From: an uncultured Oscillospiraceae bacterium
GTDB lineage: Bacteria; Bacillota; Clostridia; Oscillospirales; Oscillospiraceae
DNA length: 8,274 bases
Reading direction: 5' to 3'
NCBI GenBank assembly: GCA_944385305.1
Contig: CALWWS010000024.1
Location: forward strand, 1 to 8,274
Position numbers and translations under genes: made by a program. The notes under the pieces are model-generated. The model had not been told where the DNA came from. It saw nothing but the letters and a program-made list of their open reading frames with translations, and did no database searches. Below, piece by piece: positions 5,839 through 8,274 of the stretch; the first letter of the stretch is position 1, and each line of letters opens with the position of its first letter.

Positions 5839-6207
5839 ATGCTGCAATTTTATCACTTTAACTTCAACGTGCTGGATCTGGAGCGCTCCCTGGACTTCTA
5901 CCGCCGGGCCCTGGAGCTGGAGCCGGTGAGGGAAAAGACGGCGGCGGACGGCTCCTTCAAGCTGGTCTTTCTGGGGGACGGGGAGACCGGCTTCACCCTG
6001 GAGCTGACCTGGCTGCGGGATCGCACCCAGCCCTACGACCTGGGGGAGCAGGAGTTCCACCTGGCCTTCCTCACCGACCGGTACGACGAGCTCTACGCCC
6101 GCCACAAGCAGATGGGCTGCGTGTGCTTTGAAAACCCGGCCATGGGCATCTACTTCATCGAGGACCCGGACGGCTACTGGATTGAGATCGTCCCGGCGAA
6201 GGACTGA
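5839..6207 (+). CDS. Glyoxalase I-like VOC family protein
   Basis: A 122-residue vicinal-oxygen-chelate protein resembling lactoylglutathione lyase (GloA), which isomerises the hemithioacetal of methylglyoxal and a thiol. The four expected metal ligands are visible: H6 in FYHFNFNV, E55 in FTLELTW, H74 in EFHLAF and E116 in GYWIEIVP. Their spacing is close to E. coli GloA. The two beta-alpha-beta repeats (about 1-58 and 70-118) are intact, with the usual LDFYRRALEL motif at 18-27 and FIEDPDGYWIEI near the end. ATG 5839 follows GAGGTGG at 5825-5831. Most Firmicutes lack glutathione, so the true thiol or substrate may differ; I therefore give no gene symbol. A terminator lies just upstream, so it probably starts a new unit, but no convincing promoter is visible in the gap. 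The acyltransferase gene begins 3 bases after its stop. Confidence 0.88.
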   Translation: MLQFYHFNFNVLDLERSLDFYRRALELEPVREKTAADGSFKLVFLGDGETGFTLELTWLRDRTQPYDLGEQEFHLAFLTDRYDELYARHKQMGCVCFENPAMGIYFIEDPDGYWIEIVPAKD

Positions 6208-6210
6208 GGA

Positions 6211-7278
6211 ATGGGCAAGACGGAACAGGGCCGCCTGGCCTATGCCGACCGGCTGCGGGCGGCGGCCATTGTGGCGGTGATTGTGGTGCATATGGCAGGC
6301 TCCCAGCTGGGGGCGGTTGCCATCGGCTCCGCCCCCTGGCAGGCCTTCAATCTCTACGACGGGCTGGCCCACTGGTGCGTGCCCGTGTTTGTCATGCTCT
6401 CCGGCATGTTCCTGCTGGACCCGGCCCGCCCCCTCTCCCTGGGCAAGCTGTTTTTCCACCACATTCTGCGCATTGCGGTGGCCCTGGCGGTGTGGGGTAC
6501 GCTCTACGCCCTGGCGGATCACTGGCTGGCCACGGGGGAGGGAGTGAGCTGGGCGTCGCTCAAGAGCGCGCTGTACAGCGTGCTGCTGGGCAACACCCAC
6601 TACCACCTGTGGTTTCTCTACATGATCATCGGCCTGTACCTGGTCACCCCGGTGCTGCGGGCCTTTGTGCGGGGAGCCCAGCGGCGGGACTTCCACATTC
6701 TCTTCGCCCTGGTGTTCCTCTTTACCTTCCTCATCCCCACCGTGCTGCGCCTGCGCCCCAGCCAGACCCTGTCGGCCTACGTGAGCTATCTGAATGTGAA
6801 GCTGGTGCTGGGCTATGTGGGCTACTACGTGCTGGGCTACTACCTCAAGCACTATACCCTGAACCGGGCGGCGGAGATTGTCATCTACCTCCTGGGGGCG
6901 GCGGGGGCGGCGGTCACCGTGGGGGGCACCGCCCTGCTCTCCGCCCAGCAGGGGCGGCTGGTACACGCCCTCTACGAGTACGACAGCCCCAACGTGGCCC
7001 TGATGAGCGTGGCGGTGTTTGTCCTCTTCCGCTATGTGCTGGGCTCCAGCGAGGAGCGCTCCCGCCGGCGCAGCACCTCCGCCGTGGCAAGGCTGGCCTT
7101 CGGCATCTACCTGGTGCACGAGTTTTTCATCATGGCCCTGCGCCAGTGGGGGATTACCACCCTGTCCTTTGCCCCGGCCCTCTCCGTGCCGGTGCTGACG
7201 GCGGCGGTGTTCCTGTGCGCCTTTGCCGTGGCCTGGGTCATCTCCAAAATCCCCCTGCTGGGGCGCTACCTCACCTGA
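6211..7278 (+). CDS. Membrane acyltransferase-3 family protein
   Basis: A 355-residue integral membrane protein of the AT3 (OatA/NodX/WecH-type) family, which transfers acyl groups, usually acetyl, to sugars or other envelope substrates. The N-terminus RLAYADRLRAAAIVAVIVVH (8-27) carries the characteristic Arg-x10-His pair (R16, H27) at the first membrane helix. Further family traits are VPVFVMLSGMFLL (57-69), HYHLWFLYMIIGLYLVTPVLR (130-150) and a final FGIYLVHEFF (297-306). About ten hydrophobic segments are apparent. No SGNH domain is attached, unlike OatA, so any partner would be separate. AAGGA at 6199-6203, inside the end of the VOC gene, lies 7 bases before ATG 6211. The MBOAT gene starts 13 bases after the stop. 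The acyl donor and acceptor cannot be told from sequence. Confidence 0.9.
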   Translation: MGKTEQGRLAYADRLRAAAIVAVIVVHMAGSQLGAVAIGSAPWQAFNLYDGLAHWCVPVFVMLSGMFLLDPARPLSLGKLFFHHILRIAVALAVWGTLYALADHWLATGEGVSWASLKSALYSVLLGNTHYHLWFLYMIIGLYLVTPVLRAFVRGAQRRDFHILFALVFLFTFLIPTVLRLRPSQTLSAYVSYLNVKLVLGYVGYYVLGYYLKHYTLNRAAEIVIYLLGAAGAAVTVGGTALLSAQQGRLVHALYEYDSPNVALMSVAVFVLFRYVLGSSEERSRRRSTSAVARLAFGIYLVHEFFIMALRQWGITTLSFAPALSVPVLTAAVFLCAFAVAWVISKIPLLGRYLT

Positions 7279-7291
7279 AGGAGCCGAGTGC

Positions 7292-8274
7292 ATGCTGTTT
7301 TCCAGTTCCGTCTTTCTGTTCCTGTTCCTCCCCCTGGTGCTGCTTGTCTATTACCTGCCCCTGCGGAAATGGCGGCAGGGACAAAATGTATTTCTGCTGG
7401 TGGCCTCCCTCTTCTTCTACGCCTGGGGGGAGCCCTGGTTTGTGCTGATCATGATCGCCTCCATCCTGGCAAACTACGGCTTCGGGCTGTGGGTGGCCCG
7501 GGCCAAGGGGGCCGGACGGAGCACCCGCGCCCCTCTCATCGCCGCCGCGGCGGCCAACCTGGGGCTGCTCTTCGTCTTTAAATACCTCACCTTTGTCATG
7601 GGGATCGCCAATCGCCTGGGAGCGGGGCTTGTGATCCCCGGCATTGAGCTGCCCATCGGCATCTCCTTCTTCACCTTCCAGGCCCTGTCCTACGTGCTGG
7701 ACGTGAACCGGGGCCGGGGGATGGCCCAGCGCTCCCCGCTGAAGGTGGGGCTGTACATCTCCTTCTTCCCCCAGCTCATCGCTGGGCCCATTGTGAAGTA
7801 CGAGACAGTGGCAAAGGAGATCGACGACCGGCGGGAGAGCTGGACGGACTTCTCCGCCGGGCTGTGCCGCTTCGGGGTGGGGCTGGCCAAGAAGGTGCTC
7901 ATTGCCAACCAGCTGGCGGCGGTGGCCGACCGGGCCTTCGGTATGGGAGGCGTGGGCCTGTCCGCCGGGTTTGCCTGGCTGGGCGCGCTGTGCTACACCT
8001 TCCAGATCTACTTCGACTTCTCGGGCTACTCCGACATGGCCATCGGCCTGGGCAAGATGTTCGGCTTCCACTTCCTGGAGAACTTCAACTACCCCTACAT
8101 CTCCAAATCCATTACCGAATTCTGGCGGCGGTGGCATATCTCCCTGTCCGCCTGCTTCCGGGACTATGTGTACTTCCCCCTGGGGGGCAGCCGGGTGAGC
8201 TCCAAGTGGAAGCACATCCGCAACCTGTTTGTGGTGTGGCTGCTCACCGGCGTGTGGCACGGGGCCAACTGGAC
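7292..8274 (+). CDS. MBOAT O-acyltransferase, AlgI/DltB type, 3'-truncated by window edge
   Basis: Polytopic membrane enzyme that moves acyl groups onto an extracytoplasmic polymer or partner protein, as AlgI does for alginate and DltB for teichoic acid D-alanylation. The frame is open for 327 codons to the window edge. AlgI-like motifs in order are SLFFYAWGEPWF (39-50), LPIGISFFTFQALSYVLDV (120-138), FFPQLIAGPI (158-167), YFDFSGYSDMAIGLG (240-254), FWRRWHISLS (277-286, H282) and GVWHGANW (320-327). H323 corresponds to the essential MBOAT histidine. Wording and length favour the AlgI/PatA branch over DltB. About 130-170 residues should remain beyond the edge. ATG 7292 follows AAGGAG at 7278-7283, overlapping the last base of the acyltransferase stop, at a spacing of 8. 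A GTG at 7288 opens a different frame that ends at 7581 and is not this protein. The gene downstream would show whether an AlgJ/AlgX-like or DltD-like partner is present. Confidence 0.93.
   Translation, partial: MLFSSSVFLFLFLPLVLLVYYLPLRKWRQGQNVFLLVASLFFYAWGEPWFVLIMIASILANYGFGLWVARAKGAGRSTRAPLIAAAAANLGLLFVFKYLTFVMGIANRLGAGLVIPGIELPIGISFFTFQALSYVLDVNRGRGMAQRSPLKVGLYISFFPQLIAGPIVKYETVAKEIDDRRESWTDFSAGLCRFGVGLAKKVLIANQLAAVADRAFGMGGVGLSAGFAWLGALCYTFQIYFDFSGYSDMAIGLGKMFGFHFLENFNYPYISKSITEFWRRWHISLSACFRDYVYFPLGGSRVSSKWKHIRNLFVVWLLTGVWHGANW

Noticed and set aside
5818..7293. 491-codon open frame on the minus strand
   Set aside because: Antisense shadow of the VOC and AT3 genes, with the same His/Gln/Gly-rich composition and no recognisable motif.
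6375..7448. 357-codon + strand frame spanning AT3 and the start of the MBOAT gene
   Set aside because: Gly/Pro/Arg-rich out-of-frame translation; overlaps two well-supported genes.
7288..7581. GTG-started 97-codon frame at the MBOAT start
   Set aside because: Wrong frame; the adjacent ATG 7292 frame stays open to the edge and encodes the AlgI-like protein.
7271..8260. 329-codon open frame on the minus strand at the right end
   Set aside because: Antisense to the MBOAT gene, whose + strand frame carries all AlgI motifs.
1..8274. CRISPR arrays, insertion sequences, tRNA or rRNA genes
   Set aside because: No regularly spaced repeats, transposase motifs, terminal inverted repeats or cloverleaf-type sequences were seen on either strand.

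Overview
The window is a densely packed, GC-rich (about two-thirds GC by eye) bacterial segment with every supported gene on the + strand. Purine-rich Shine-Dalgarno sites, very short gaps, a split two-subunit iron-sulfur L-serine dehydratase (SdaAB/SdaAA), an MtaB-type tRNA methylthiotransferase and a Bacillus-like thymidylate synthase suggest a Firmicute. The high GC suggests an Oscillospiraceae/Flavonifractor-like gut Clostridia member. That assignment is inference from style and gene content, not from a marker gene.

Layout: (1) 2-916, the C-terminal two-thirds of mtaB, cut by the left edge. (2) An AT-rich 73-base gap with a plausible promoter, then thyA (990-1820), folA (1833-2315) and a NUDIX hydrolase (2315-2890), which look like one translationally coupled nucleotide/folate operon. 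(3) 2915-4234, a CLC-family anion transporter. Its motifs look more like the fluoride/proton (CLC-F) branch than a chloride channel. (4) A strong GC hairpin, then sdaAB (start re-called to TTG 4274) and sdaAA, which together make the serine deaminase that yields pyruvate and ammonia. (5) A short-stem, T-tract terminator at 5794-5812. (6) A glyoxalase/VOC protein (5839-6207), a membrane acyltransferase-3 family protein (6211-7278) and an AlgI/DltB-type MBOAT O-acyltransferase (7292 to the right edge, still open). These three are spaced by 3 and 13 bases.

The genes are mostly metabolic housekeeping: tRNA modification, dTMP and tetrahydrofolate supply, serine catabolism and methylglyoxal-type detoxification. 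The least ordinary parts are the CLC-F-like transporter and the side-by-side pair of unrelated membrane acyltransferases (AT3 and MBOAT), which may form part of an envelope or exopolymer acylation locus continuing to the right. I see no mobile element, CRISPR array, tRNA or rRNA, and no gene-free stretch longer than about 75 bases. I did not find a clearly undescribed system.
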